A stretch of 64,000 nucleotides of DNA from Rotaria sordida. Its lineage: Eukaryota; Rotifera; Eurotatoria; Philodinida; Philodinidae. The stretch lies in the NCBI GenBank assembly GCA_905250125.1, contig CAJNOL010000763.1, forward strand, positions 41,180 through 105,179, written 5' to 3'. Positions 11,687 through 26,835 of this stretch are shown here, piece after piece; the first letter of the stretch is position 1, and each line of letters begins with the position of its first letter. Position numbers and translations under genes: made by a program. Below the pieces are notes generated by a model. It was not told the DNA's origin. It searched no databases and saw nothing but the letters and a program-made list of their open reading frames with translations.

Positions 11687-14460
11687 TTTGGGGTGGTTAT
11701 TAATTTTTTTTTCGGTGATTTTCTCGACTGAATTAAAGATTATATTTTGGATCATATTTTACATAACTATTCCAATTGTCAAATAAAATTTAATCTAGAG
11801 TTATAGAAAAAAAATCGTTATGATTACCATAATCCAGCGAGTTTTACATCATTTATTATCTTCAGAGCTGGCAATAGCGGGGATCACACATATCCCCAAT
11901 CTTCGAAAATTTTCGTTTTCTCCTAGTGGAGCGAAACGAATTTTCTTACGTTTTGTCAGACACTTCTTCCTTCCTCAGGAAAATGATCGACTACATTAGT
12001 ACTCTGCAATTCGGACCCTCGGATCAGCTCTGATTGACTTCTCCATTTAGTCTGAGCAATATGCTGATGTCTTACTTTTTATAGATTCAATGGCGTATGT
12101 AAGAAAACTTCATTACTATATGTTTTCTCCACACTGTGACTAAAAGCGTAGAATATAAGAAAAAAAAATGTTATTCTCGTTTGAAAAATGAATTCAGTGA
12201 GTGACAGCATTTCGAATACTTCAATGTGTTTGTGTCACATGCTGCAAACGATTGGCGAGAGGAGACGACTGAAGGCTTTTTGTATGCTTTCTTTCTCCAT
12301 TCTTTTTCTTTTTAATAAGACAGACTACCTATGATAAACATGTCGTTCATTTCAACGGAAATAGGTATAGAGGAATAATAAAAGGAAACCTCGTACGTGA
12401 AATTCACATAGGGAGTGGGGAGTTATCGAAGAGAAAAAAAATCAGATTGGTGATAAAAAAATGTAGACCAATGGAAATTAAAATAAACAAAAAACAGTAT
12501 TCAGCCAGGTTTGTTTTAAAAGGCGCAATAGCTGTAAAGAATGAATTTATAAAAAGTTGAGTGTGGGTGCGAGTGCGGGTGTGAATATGTGAGTGTCAGT
12601 GTGAGTTGGGTATAGGTTCTGGTTTACTCTTTATGAAATCTACACTCATACGGACAACGACACTCACACCCACCCTAATCCAGAAATGCATAAAGCGATG
12701 AAAAAAATGACATAAATACAACTCAATTTATTATAATGAACTCCAATTAACATAGATAACCAATATTCTGAAAAAATTCAATTAACAATCATTAACTAAA
12801 TTTCTAGACGAAATATTTATATCGAACTACTATTCAATCAAAGTGGATAGATAGCCTATCTTTTTGCCTATCATAATCAATGTATGATGTTGGTAAAGGT
12901 AATTTTTACTGATATAATGTGTTTTCTAACAGTTGACAAACTTCAAGAATGATTATTGATCTAATTATTATCTAACTGAACAGAAGATCAACGTAAAAAA
13001 TCGGATTTCTTTTAGTTTTATTCGTCAGTAAACAAATTGAAGCGAAGCGAAGATACTCAAACGAAAGATCACTTTGTGGAAAACAACTTGATAAAAAAAA
13101 TCTGCTTCTGAACGACTTTTTTTTTCAGTAAAAAATTGAGTTTTTTGTAAAAATTTAAGTTTCACTCACTTTATAGGCTGACTTTTTGGAAATTGTATTA
13201 CGAATAACTTCTGAATAACTCATTCGTTTTCGATAAAATTTTATCGTGGATATACTTCTTAGAGTTGTATAACTACGAGGCAAAAACTTAGCTGTCTAAC
13301 TCTTATAACTTTCGAGAAATTTGCATTATATGATAAAATGTAGACTGACTTTTTTATATGATATTACAACTATAAATGGATCAATATGAGTGATATTTTA
13401 TATCATTTGATATGTTCTGTGGTGGAATGTTATCCTATTTTTATTTCGAACATAGATTCTGAATTAAAACGTAATTGTATCACCTAGAGTTTACATAGAT
13501 TACTGCAGCTTATAGAACGACATTTTTCATATGATACTTCAAGCAATAGTGAGTCGGCATGGTTGCATTTTATATCAGTTCACACCTAGGATTTCGGTGC
13601 TCGATAATCGGTTTTTTCATTAAAATATTGTTCTTCATGTTATGCTTACACTGAAGTAACGCGTATCTCGACTAATATGCGATAATAAAAATAAAAGTCG
13701 GTTTTGATCTCATCTTTTGGCTATAAGTAGATCTTGATCAGACATAAAAAAGCTGAAAAGAGTTTTTTTTTCTCTCAAAGTCTTTGTTACTCATAAATGA
13801 AATTTTTCAGAAACTCTTGTCATAACTAGTACCCGTTGTGATCACGGTAGTCACTGTCACGGATGTGTGTGTGAGTATGAGTCCTTTCCTGACACCGACA
13901 CCGACATCCACACATCCAAGCAAACATTGATGATAAGGACCCGGAAAATATTATAAGATTGAAATAGGATCTCACATTATTTTTTTTTGCTATAGCGAAC
14001 ACATTTATACTTGTAAAAGAATATAAAATAAAACATTTATCTACGCAATAACATATTTTGAAGTTCATTTGTAAACTTTCCTTTGCTAGGAAAAGCCGAG
14101 AAAATTGTTTTTGAACGGGAAGCAATCGTTCCCAGAGTTCTTCCCTAAATCTGATGCTACATTTCTTTGGTTTATGTGTTTGGCTCAAGTCTTTCGACCA
14201 GATTTCATGCCACAGGATCGTGATTTGACGAAAACGATATAGTAAGATATATGAAGTAATTTCAAATGATATTTACATCATATGGAATACTAAGAAAGTC
14301 AAAATCATAAATAGATATCTAGTTCAACACATAGAGTTATATTTCTCAAAATATTTTAGACAGATAGATGCATTATAAACAGCGGCATCTTTCGAAAAAA
14401 AATATATCGATGTCTGTTGTTTAGATACAAGAATAAAAAATATATTTTATTAGTTTATTG
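11687..14460. other. 2.8-kb non-coding region
   Basis: No convincing gene. It contains the GT/CA-rich tract at 12561-12676 and a smaller one near 13860-13918. Around 13340-13420 and 13520-13580 two segments (starting near ATATGATATTAC and ATATGATACTTC, each followed by TTTTATATCA) look like diverged copies of one repeat. A minus-strand frame at 13826-14188 was not accepted. Confidence 0.5.
12561..12676. repeat. Telomere-like G-rich tract with inverted C-rich partner
   Basis: GTGTGGGTGCGAGTGCGGG-type sequence at about 12561-12610 is followed, after ~35 bases, by CACTCACACCCACCC at about 12660-12675, making an imperfect inverted repeat. The first part has the G-rich strand on +, opposite to the tract at 7815-7890. 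Composition resembles decayed TGTGGG telomere repeats. Confidence 0.45.
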
Positions 14461-16586
14461 ATGATTAAAATGACTGGAAGAGGTCGTGGACGAGCTCCTG
14501 GTGAATATGTTAGTTTGCCTTCAAATGCAGCTGCCGATGTTGATGCTTACTTTGAATATCGAGCGTATGAAATGAAATTTTGAATTATATCCTTTCTTTT
14601 ATTTTTTTTGTTTTTTTGATAGTATTGTTGGTGATGATGATGAAGGAAAAATATTCACTCCTGAAGAATATGAAGAATATAAGAAAAGAGTTTTACCAAT
14701 GGTAAAAATTTAAATATTTTAATTTTTGTTTTTGTTTTATTATCATTAAAAACTAAAATAGAAATTAGAATTTCAAAAAATCTAGTTCCTCAACAATAGA
14801 TTTTCAATGGTATGTTAAAATATTGATGCATAATAATGGCATTATTTTTTATTGTGATATCAATTTTTCTGTTTATTGTGATATCAATTTTTCTGCATGC
14901 GATGTCTGGTTCGTTTTTATTAATATATAATACTCATTGTGCGAACTCGTTCGCATGATTGCTTTGATGCACTATGAAGTAAAGATTCCTTCTGATCGTT
15001 CTATAAGCATGATTAATATTGTTTTGTTATGACAGTTTCATTTGGAATTATGCATGAGCGATTTATATGCCAGTCAAAACATGAAAACAGTCTGAATACG
15101 TCAGATCGGCGGCTCAGTCTGTCATCGACAAATCCAGCAGTCTAAAATTCATACCGATTCCATCTTTAGATAGTCTCATTTAATCTGATCAGTTAAAACA
15201 TTTTTACAGATACTTTGACATCATAGATTGATGATCAATAAATTGGTAACAAATTGTCAAAACTTGTTTATGAATTTTCTCATTATACTATCGATCGATA
15301 TTTTAGGCCTGCTGTTTTCAAAATTTTAATCAGTCGAGTCTTCTACAGTGAAGAAAAAATTCGTATTTAGACCTACGATAGATGCATAATATTTGTGCTT
15401 CTTTGTTGTTTAAATATTATTTTAAAAATTATCATTAACGATTCGAAAGTTGAATTAGTTTTTTTTTTGGCTATCTGTTAGAATGAACTAAAATGATCGA
15501 TTTACAGCAATAGATCTGTTCAGATGACTAACTTGTTTAAAATCTTATTTAGCGTCTTCATAATCGACTATATGTTTCATGGGTTAATCCTCAAGGAATG
15601 GATTGTATTTTAATTGGACCACAACATAAATGTCTTTGTCGACATAAGTAAATTTTTTTTTATTATTTCTCAAAACAATAATTCATAGAATTTTTCTTTA
15701 AATTCAGATTTGCTGAACATAAAACAGATTTTGCTGAAATTCCTACTGAACGACCAATACTTATTTCATGTCGTCAATCAGGTTGTCGTTGTGTTTCATT
15801 TGAATATGTTGCTAATGCATCGGGTACAAGTGATCCAAATTGTCGTTGTAAACATTCACTTGATAATCATACAACAAAGCCACCTTATAAATGTCAAAAA
15901 AGTATTGAGAAGCTTTTTATTTTTAATCACAAAAAGAAAAGTCATTGACCATTTAGTTTTATTTAGATTGTAATTGTACCGGATTTTCTGCTCCATTTAC
16001 ATGTACATGTGGTGAATCAGCGAACAAACATATAACTCTAGTTGAAACAAGAGAAGAAAGAGAAAAACGTAGTCATCCAACTGGTTATGCAGCACCATAT
16101 CAAGCAATGGGTGGCTTAACAGGATTTAGTTCATTAGCTGAAGGCTATTTACGATTAGATCCGAGCGGGCGAGGTACAGAAAAAAATTCTTCATTTTTTT
16201 TATTCTCCACATAAGTCAAAACTAACGATGTTAATTTGTTAATAGGCCGACCAGATGATGATTTTCTTAATCAACCAATAACTGCTATGGATCATCCAAT
16301 TCTTCGTGTTCATGCATCACATGAACCTAATAGTAAACAAAACAAGATCTTAATTCAAAATTTATTAAATAATTATTTTCTTTTCAAAGGTGCAGAAGCA
16401 CAATCACAATTAAGACGTTCTGGAGAAACTGAATTGGATTATTATGAACGTCGTTATCAAGAAAAGGAACGTTTATCACGTGGCATACGTGCAGCACCGA
16501 ATCCGTATGATGCCGATGCTAAATTAACAACTGGCATACGAAATGATAAATCACCATCACATCGTATTACAGACAGTAAAAAATAA
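14461..16586 (+). CDS. FAM221A: FAM221A homologue
   Basis: Exons 14461-14564, 14623-14701, 15553-15647, 15708-15901, 15967-16173, 16246-16332 and 16390-16586 read as one protein of about 320 residues. Diagnostic matches to animal FAM221A are FTPEEYEEYKKRVLPM with RLHNRLYVSW and GMDC, the cysteine-rich centre (CLCRHKFAEHKTD, CRCKHSLDNH, CNCTGFSAPFTCTCG), AMGGLTGFSSLAEGY and the late ELDYYERRYQEKERL. Function is poorly defined in any animal; the cysteine clusters suggest metal binding. A second in-frame Met lies three codons after the first. The last intron (16333-16389, 57 nt) is a multiple of three and has no stop, so reading through it also leaves an open frame; its T-rich end and TTCAAAG acceptor suggest it is spliced. 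The 851-nt second intron contains a ~22-bp direct tandem duplication near 14855-14898. Confidence 0.9.
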
Positions 16587-18304
16587 GATATACTCGAACA
16601 TTCAATTTTTTCATTGGTTAGGTGTTCTTTTAAACAAGCTCTGTCGATATAAATTGAATTAATAAAAAAACAACAACAACAACAACAACAACAGTAAATA
16701 AGTCAATGCACAGAACATCGATCTTTAAGTACAAACGTAAAATTTCATTATGAAGTTATGACATACTCAAACAACTATAATAGAGTACTTCATGTCAATA
16801 AGAAGCTAAAAGAACATTTCTGATATTAGTTTTTGCTCTATTAATATTTTTAATTTTCTAGAATGTAGTTCAAATAGTTCACATAAAAATTTAAATAACT
16901 ATGAACAAGAAAAACAAAAGAATAAAACTATTTTTATTTCTCTGAATGAAAATCGAACTACAAAAATCATTAAATCTTGTTTAGATTAGTCTATATATGT
17001 TTCTGCAGAGAATACAAAAAGAGATATAGTCCGTATAAACATGTATGGTAAGAAGAAAAAAAAAATTCTATTTCTAGACAATTGAAACTCTTCTCATTTT
17101 CACTTCAAACAACATTTTATTGTCTTATTAAATCAGTATAAAAATAAATGATTAATAAACTCTTGAAAAATCATCATCTTTCAAAATAATTTTGAATTCA
17201 TTCATATGTTTCCATTTTAAGGAGTATTAATTCATGTAGCAACTTACGAATTTATATTTTTTCTTTTCGTGTTTTATTGTTGTTTGTGTTTTATCAAGAC
17301 GAATGCCCTACAATCGAAATTATGATACTTTGTAAGTATTTATCGCTTCATTCATAGATACTGTGGTGATTGATCAAGTAGCAGATCTATGATTTTAAGA
17401 AAGGGAAAGGGGAGAATCATGCCACAAAAAGTATTTTTAAGCTCCTTAGAGATCGTACCTTGATCTAGAATATGAACAATAAATTGAAACTAGTTCAACG
17501 ATTATTATAAATTATTATTAGATCTTCTGTTTTGGAAAATTTTTCATGGTGAAAATCAAAATATTTATAATATCTGTATAAGACATAATCAGCTGTACTC
17601 AACTTTTTTTGTAGAACAGATGACGCTAATATCCTATCAATCAATATTAATGCCATCTATTTATTAAATATATTTCATAGAAAATTATCTAAAAAATATA
17701 TTTGTTTATCTTCTAAAAAGTTTTTTTCTTCAAAATAATTCTTATAAAAAACGAAAATTTCTTGTTTGTTGACCTCGGCTGCCTTATTACCACCGGTATG
17801 GCTGTTTTCTCATCATAACCCATCGACAAGACGAAACATGCAAAGCAACGACACCCACACGATTCTCAATGGAAAATGATGCCTAAAAAATGGCGAATAA
17901 ACAGAACATATACTAATCTCAAATTTTTCTTTTTAAACTTTATCCTTTTTTCATATTCTCTATTATAAACTAATCAAAATAATTATAATAAACAACAACA
18001 ACAACAATAATTAAATAAGCTATCGAATACTTAAAATGACATATTTTTTTTTTTTGTTAATATAAATCTTGTCAAAAATTATCTATATATATTCTTATTG
18101 TAGATATAACAACTCCCAATATCTTTTGTCAATTTTTTTTTTATGTATCATAGAAAAAATATGAGAGAAAAACTGATTTTTCTCTAAATTAAACCTTTTC
18201 CTCCTGTACAAATTTCAAACTTCTTACCCGCCTATATCAAACTATATAAAAAAATATACATAAAAAAAAAAAAAGCAAAAGAAATACTCCCAATTTTTAT
18301 CGAA
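16587..18304. other. Intergenic region between FAM221A and GSK3
   Basis: A short (CAA)n run follows the FAM221A stop near 16670. An ATG-initiated short frame at 17301-17331 runs into a good GTAAGT donor and could be an alternative first exon of the next gene, but nothing else supports it. The final 100 bases, ending just before the GSK3 ATG, are probably its leader. Confidence 0.4.
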
Positions 18305-20262
<1,958 letters not shown>

Positions 20263-20465
20263 ATAACTTCGCCATAAAACTATTCCCTCGTTTTTTTTTT
20301 CTTCATTTTCTCCTCATTATTGTCGTATATACATGTGTGCGTGCGTGTGTCTATGTATCAGTGGCTTCTTTTAATTCCTTAATATTCTTCTTATATACTG
20401 ATGAGACAACAAGAACAACAACAAGAACAGGAACAATGAGAAGAAAAATTTTTGTTGCTATACCG

Positions 20466-20498
<33 letters not shown>

Positions 20499-21123
20499 AT
20501 CATAGCATAAACAACCTGTTTGTGTGATCAACAAACGTAAAATCATTCAATCGGCTTTAGTGTGTATTTTCACCGCTGCATCTTTTTCGTTTTTTTTTTC
20601 AACATGCTTTTGTACACTATTCTTCTTTTCTCTTTTCCCTACCTCTCCTGGGACCTGAACTTCCTTTGTGTGTCTGTGTGTATTACTCTCAATTGTGTTG
20701 CTGTTCTTCTCTATATAAATATATAAATGTGTGCGCGCGTGTTTGTGTGTTGTTCATTTGACCATCGAGAAAACAAAAAAAAAAAGAAAAAACAACAAAC
20801 AGCTTCACTCTCATATCAACAACCGCGTCATACACACATTTTTTTTGTCCTTCATTTTTTCTCTCTTTATCTCTCTTTCTTTCTTTTTTTTTGGCTTCTT
20901 TTTTTTTTCTTTTTTCAGCATATATACATCAGAAAAAGTCTGCAGCAAAAAATAATGAACTAAACGTAATTTTTTTGTTTTTAAATTAATGAGAGATAAA
21001 CAAAAGAAAAAACTTTGACCTTCGAAAAACGTATATTACAGATTTTATATTTATATATATATATAAGATTGAAGATAAGAAGAAAAAAAACACAGAGAGA
21101 ATTTGGTAATATAGAAACAAATT
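20263..21123. other. GSK3 3' UTR and intergenic region with microsatellites
   Basis: Contains an (AT)n run at about 20470-20497 and T/C-rich low-complexity tracts near 20850-20920, with a shorter (TA)n near 21050-21064. Small open frames here are low-complexity and not credible. Confidence 0.5.
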
Positions 21124-24100
21124 ATGATAGATATACGAGAATGGTTCTGGTTTGGTATTCATCTTTTTGTTTATTCAATTTTTTTATTTATTATTTTCAC
21201 TGGTTTAATATATATATTTGCTATTGGATATTATTGGTTTGTTGTTCGATATCGTTCTCGAAATAGTCAAGAGATAAATATCAAATTACAAAGTCGTTCA
21301 TTTGTTTTTCATACATTGTCATTTCAAATATCTAATAATGAGATTATTGTACTTCATGTACAAATATCACCATTAGAAAAACAACTTATTGAATTAGCAC
21401 AATTAAATGGACAACAATATAAAATAAGTTCATTTGAAATAGAGGATGAACAAGTTAATATCATATTCGTAGAATTAAATAATCGTTTAACTATTAAACA
21501 TGAGTATATTGAACAACAGAGGTTAGAAAATAATTCTTTTTTTTTTTTGTTGCTTTCAAACAAAATTTATGTTTTTTGTTTTTCAAGTTGTCAAACAAAT
21601 CGATCATATTTTGTACATGAATATACATTTATTTGGTCGAGTCCTAATTATCGAACATGTTTTAATGATAAATTTAATTTAATAGATACAGGATATTGGT
21701 ATGGTGGAGCTACTCAAAAAACAGTTTATTGGCCTATAAATGAATTTGTAACAAAACGTCAAGCAATGATTCCTCATGATGCATACAAGTAAAAAAAAAA
21801 ACAAAATTCTTATTTTGTGAGAGACGATCTACAAGGAGAATATTGAAATATTTGAGATACAAATTTGAATTATTTCTTTATTACATTTTTCAACGATTAA
21901 GTAAAACTATGATGAAGAAATGTGCCCTCAAAATAGATAGAATAAAACAATCTTTTTATGATTAACAAAAAAAACAGCTACATCATGTTTCACATATTTA
22001 TATTCCCTAGAGATTAAACACTAATTGGTTTTTATTTTAAATATCATTTTTCAATAGAAATATGTTTGGTAGTGTTTGTGAACGTTATTGGTTATCATCA
22101 TTTGGTTTAGCATTATTTGTTGATCCACTTGTACCATTATTTGTTTCAATGAATAAAAAATATCTTGAATTAATATCAGAATATCGAACACCTTATAGAC
22201 AAAAATTATTTATTAAACATGAATTTCAATATAAACTTTTACAACATGTTAATATACGTGATCTTCATATAACAATGATTAATCGTTATTTAGGTAAACC
22301 AATAGATATACCTGATTATCGTATGATAATAGAACCAATTTGGTCAACATGGGCACAATTTAAACAAAATATTAATCAAGAAAAAATACTTAATTATGCT
22401 GAAGAAATTGTTAAACGAAATTTTCCACGTTCTCAAATATGTATTGATGATAATTGGACACCACATTATGTAAGTTTGAATTTTAATCAACAAAAGATTA
22501 GATTTATATGTATCAAAAAAAAAAAAAAAAAAAAAAACAATTCTTTTTAGGGAACATTAGATTTTGATCGTAATAAATTTCCTGATCCTAAACAAATGAT
22601 AAAAAAATTAAAAAAATATAATTTTCGTGTTACACTTTGGATTCATCCATTTATATCTTGTAAATCATTACAATTTATTAATTATTGGCGTCGTGGTTTA
22701 TTAATGAATATGAATATTTTATCATCATTATTTGATTTAATTATTGAACATAGTTATTTTTTACAAATTGTTTTTGATGATTTTTTATCTAATTCAAAAT
22801 TTCAATTTTTAATTAATTTTATTAAATATATTTATCAAAAATGTTTTTTATCATTACCTGGTATTTCATTATGGTGGAATGGTTTTGCTGGTGTTTTAGA
22901 TTTTACTAATGATAAAACACGACAAGAATATATTTTTAATTTAGAACGTCTTCAAAAACTTTATGATATAGATAATTTTAAATTTGATGCTGGTGAAGTT
23001 AAATGGTTACCAATATTTAGTTCATTTATAAATTCATCTTGTCAACAAATATCTATAGATAAAACAACATTAGTAATTACTCCAGCACTTCATTCATATT
23101 TATATGCACAACTTGCATATTATATTAATACAAATAATCGTTTACAAGAAGTACGTATTGGTTTTCGTACACAAATATTACCAATATTTATTAGAATTAT
23201 TGATAAAGATTCAAATTGGTCACATGAAAATGGTCTACGATCATTATTACCAAGTATTTTTAATTTAAGTCTTCTTGGTTATCCATTTATTTTACCTGAT
23301 ATGGTAAGTTTTTAGAAGATTATTATTTAATATATATATCGTTGATATTTATGGGTTATAAAAAAACAACAATAAAATTGTTATGTCATTAATAAAGAAT
23401 TAGTCTTTCGATGAAAGAATGTCATCATAAACTAATAAAGATAATGTATGTTTTACGGCACATTGTCAGTTAATGAAGTGGAATAGTCTTTTTATCTCAA
23501 TTAATCTAATAAAACATTCTAGATCATAGTTTCTCTCGTGAGGAAAGCTTTTATAGTACAGAATTATCTTTCAATTTATAAATCGATAAACAGTCTATGA
23601 TTGTCAGATGAAATCATTTCTGATTGTGTTATATAAAAATCTTATCTTCTTATTTTTAAAATGATTTAAGAAGAGTTTATGTATGTCAGTATGCTTTTTT
23701 TTATCCGATGGTAATTACAATCTTTGTCACATGCTAATACAAATGAATTGATTTTTAAACAAATTTTTTTTCTTGAACGTAGGTAGGTGGTAATGGTTAT
23801 GGTCTAACAATAACTCGAACACGTTTACCTCAACGTGAACTATATATACGTTGGCTTCAATTAAATGTTCTTTTACCAGCAATACAATTTTCTTTTCCAC
23901 CTTGGCTTTATAATGATGAACAAGTTGTTCGTATAGCTCATAAATGTCTTAAAATACGTGAACGTTTTCGTTCAGTTTTATTATCAACAGCTAAAGAATG
24001 TGTACAATATGGTACACCAATGATTCGACCATTATGGTTTTATGATCCATATGATATAAATGCACAAATCTGTGATAATGAATATATGTTAGGAAATAAT

Positions 24101-24262
24101 TTACTTGTTGCACCTGTACTTGAAGAAAATATTAATGAATTAAAAATTTATTTACCACAAGGAACATGGAAATGCATTCATACTGAACAAATTTATGAAG
24201 GAAATCAATCATATTCATATCCAGTAACAATTGAAGATATTCCAATTTTTGAACGATGTTAA
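21124..24262 (+). CDS. MYORG: GH31 glycosidase of the MYORG type, type II membrane protein
   Basis: Exons 21124-21521, 21588-21788, 22058-22469, 22551-23303 and 23783-24262 give about 747 residues. Residues ~12-45 are a strongly hydrophobic signal anchor after a short charged start. The luminal part follows MYORG: WYGGATQKTVYWPINEF, DNWTPHYGTLDFD, VTLWIHPF, WWNGFAGVLDF, the nucleophile motif FKFDAGEV, IDKDSNWSHENGL (acid/base region) and LPDMVGGNGYG. MYORG is an ER/nuclear-envelope alpha-glycosidase with alpha-galactosidase activity reported for the human enzyme. The 66-nt segment 21522-21587 can be read through but is T-rich with GT-AG ends, so I treat it as an in-frame intron. The stretch between HPF and WWNG is about 40 residues longer than I recall for vertebrates and is hydrophobic and AT-biased. 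Confidence 0.85.
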
Positions 24263-25109
24263 CATTAAATGTTTGTTTTCTTTTTTTTTTATACAGTTTA
24301 TAATATTAAATAAATTTATAGTTTTAATCGAGGACAAAAAGAAAAGTACTATCATAGAAAAATTAAAAATATTATATTCTATTGGAAAAGAACACGAAGT
24401 ATTTAAGAGAAAGTTCACTACAGGATCACACTACGCCGTTGGAGAAAAGAAATTATTTCTCGATTCAATTATCTCAAATGAAAGTTCTAGTCAAGTCATA
24501 CTCAATTCCAAAATATTAGAGTATTTGGTTTTACCTATGGAAAAATGCAAGCTAAAACAAGTTTAAAGGGTCTATATTAACTCGATCTCAATTGATAGAG
24601 AACAGTCTGGACTGTAATTCATCCTATTTAAATAAGTAATGTATGGAATAGAAAAAACGCTATAGGTCGAAAACCGTCCAAAAACTCGATACTCGACCTT
24701 CCTTCAATATGGCAGTATTTTGCATTTTTCTTGAGTAGTGTACGCGGTGCTAGAGTTCTTTTCTTTTTTACCACACATAGATCTCGTCAAGACGCATCTT
24801 TTGACATTAATTTATCTAAATGCAAAAATCTCAAAGGTCAAGTTAGCATGGACTATACTGCGGCTTGTCCTACCTCTAGAAGTCATACAATATCTTTCAA
24901 ATTGGAAAAACTGACTTCAGATTCGTATTCAGCACAGGAAGCTGGGTTAGATAAGTTTTATTTTACACTGATCTTCTATTCGTACTTAGTGCAGCCAAGA
25001 TCATGGGTGCGTCTCATAGATATATGAAAGATAACATCATCATTGTTTGAATAGGAATTCATAAATGTTGCCAGGTAACGAAGTCTGCTTTTTATTATTT
25101 GATATCCTA

Positions 25110-25670
25110 TTTCAAAAGCTACAAAATTATATATTTTTCAAAATCATAAAGCACTGATCACCTAAGAAATACTCGAACATATCATTTTCGAGGCATGACT
25201 CTTCACTTTTTCTTGACAAATATTTAGTAACTTTTGATTAGAAAATAACGACTCGCATCAAAACATATCTCATATTCGGAATCAGTATTAAAAATTGAGT
25301 CGATTTATACATCTTTCAAATATTTCTAAGAATTCATCCGTACTCCCCTTCAGATGTGAATCAAAACATGATGGCTGCCAAAAACGCCATTTGTCGTATA
25401 GAATGAAGAACGAGATTTTCTAAAATACTATTACATGCGAAACAACACATCATTTTGGCAGACATCGTATTTCGATCCATTTCTGAAGAAGAGTACAGGT
25501 GATTTTTTTCAAAGAAATCAAAGTTTCAGAAATTATCAAAAATTATAACAATTGACTCAGTTTTTAATACTGATTAGGATTATATCTCGAGAATAATATG
25601 TATAGGCATTTCTCAAGTGATTAGTGTTTTATGAGTTTGTTAAATATACAGTTTTGTAGCTTTCGAATGG
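25110..25670. repeat. Long imperfect inverted repeat (foldback/MITE-like)
   Basis: The left arm (25110 to ~25380) and the reverse complement of the right arm (~25456-25670) align over nearly their whole length. Matching blocks are AAGCTACAAAA near both ends, CACTGATCACCTAAGAAAT against CACTAATCACTTGAGAAAT, AATCAGTATTAAAAATTGAG against AATCAGTATTAAAAACTGAG, and a final block ending GCTGCC against TCTGCC. The left arm carries an extra ~70 bases near 25195-25265. The loop is about 75 bases. No transposase and no clear target duplication were seen. Confidence 0.7.
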
Positions 25671-25999
25671 TGAAAATCTGAACTTGATAGTTGATGACAT
25701 TCATGAATTACTATCCAAGGAATATTGTCGTTATTTTTCATATAGGCATGAAATTTCATATAAAAAGAAATAAGCAGAAGAATCAAGAGATATCTGATTT
25801 TCATCGATTTCATGTTTAATTAATTGATGGAAGTTAAACATATTATAATTTTTTTCGGATTAAATCGAAGATTATAATCTATTTTTTCGCAAATTTGATT
25901 CACAATCAAGGTTCATCTTTGATGATCACTCGTTTTTTTATTTTTATTTGAATCGAATAATTCATTGATATTGATGATTTTTTCTCATCTAAGATCAAT

Positions 26000-26835
26000 T
26001 AATTCTGATTCTACTCTACCAAAATCGACTAGATTTTCGAATCGATTACAATCCTATATTAATGCAGATTAATGGTCATCTGCTGATTTAACCATAAATT
26101 ATCAAAGTTTACATTTTATTTGCATTGAAACCGATACGGTAAGTACTATGATATTTCTGTAATTCACGATGCAAACAGATCGAGCCATTAGATTGGATAC
26201 GAACAATAATGGCGTTGTTGCATTAAACACATACTATATATATTCTTTGGTGTCTCTGCTTGTTCTGATCCATACGGACTCAAATCTAGTATGCTTTTAA
26301 AATATGGAGTGAACAACCAGTTGTAGATTTCATACGGCATGTTAATAAAATATTCGTGCCAATCCATAGGCATTTCTGTTAGTATAATGTATGTGTTATA
26401 CTCACTTTCCAATTAGTAAAACACCATCAGTAAAGTACACATAAGATTATTGTTGGATTGAATATAACAAGATGTTTTCTTAACCATAAATATAATAGAT
26501 GACAATCTTAATTCGGAAATACCACTTTAACCTAATGAGATCTCGATGTTTCAAAATATTGTTACTTTTTCAAATTGCTATATACATAAAAGCATGGAAA
26601 TGAAAACCAATTCGATCATAATCAAGCAATTTGTTACATTTGATAACAGATTATAGAAATAGAAAGCGATATTATTTTACAAAAAGAATTCATTTTTAAT
26701 GAAAATTCATCTACAAATAATGATAAATCATATGAGATGATAATTGAATACATGAAGAGAAAAATGAATTGTCAAAAGGATGAACATGTATTATCACGAT
26801 GGAAAAAGCATTCATGCATGTATTCAAAATTATGA
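26000..26835 (+). mobile_element. Possible decayed hAT-like transposon fragment
   Basis: At about 26650-26835 one frame reads EYMKRKMNCQKDEHVLSRWK, then KHSCMYSKL and a stop. This resembles the hAT C-terminal dimerisation motif (YL...DPLKWWK...FP.LSKLA). Near 26040-26120 a frame with WSSADLTINYQSLHFI could be the upstream RNase-H-like region but contains a stop. The pieces are short and AT-biased, so this is tentative. Confidence 0.3.

Noticed and set aside
13826-14188. 120-residue minus-strand frame
   Set aside because: Runs through GT/CA-rich repeat, biased composition, no family resemblance or splice partners.
17301-17334. Possible alternative first exon of GSK3 (ATGCCCTACAATCG followed by GTAAGT)
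   Set aside because: Only the donor supports it; there is no evidence of splicing to GSK3 and the 18305 start already fits.
20727-20963. Overlapping plus-strand frames in the GSK3 3' region
   Set aside because: Homopolymer- and microsatellite-driven; typical UTR sequence.
22660-22753. Possible intron explaining the MYORG insertion
   Set aside because: GT-AG ends exist but the length (94 nt) would break the reading frame, so I kept the segment as coding.
24731-25027. 98-residue frame after the MYORG-like gene
   Set aside because: No ATG at its start, no similarity, lies in a repeat-rich region.
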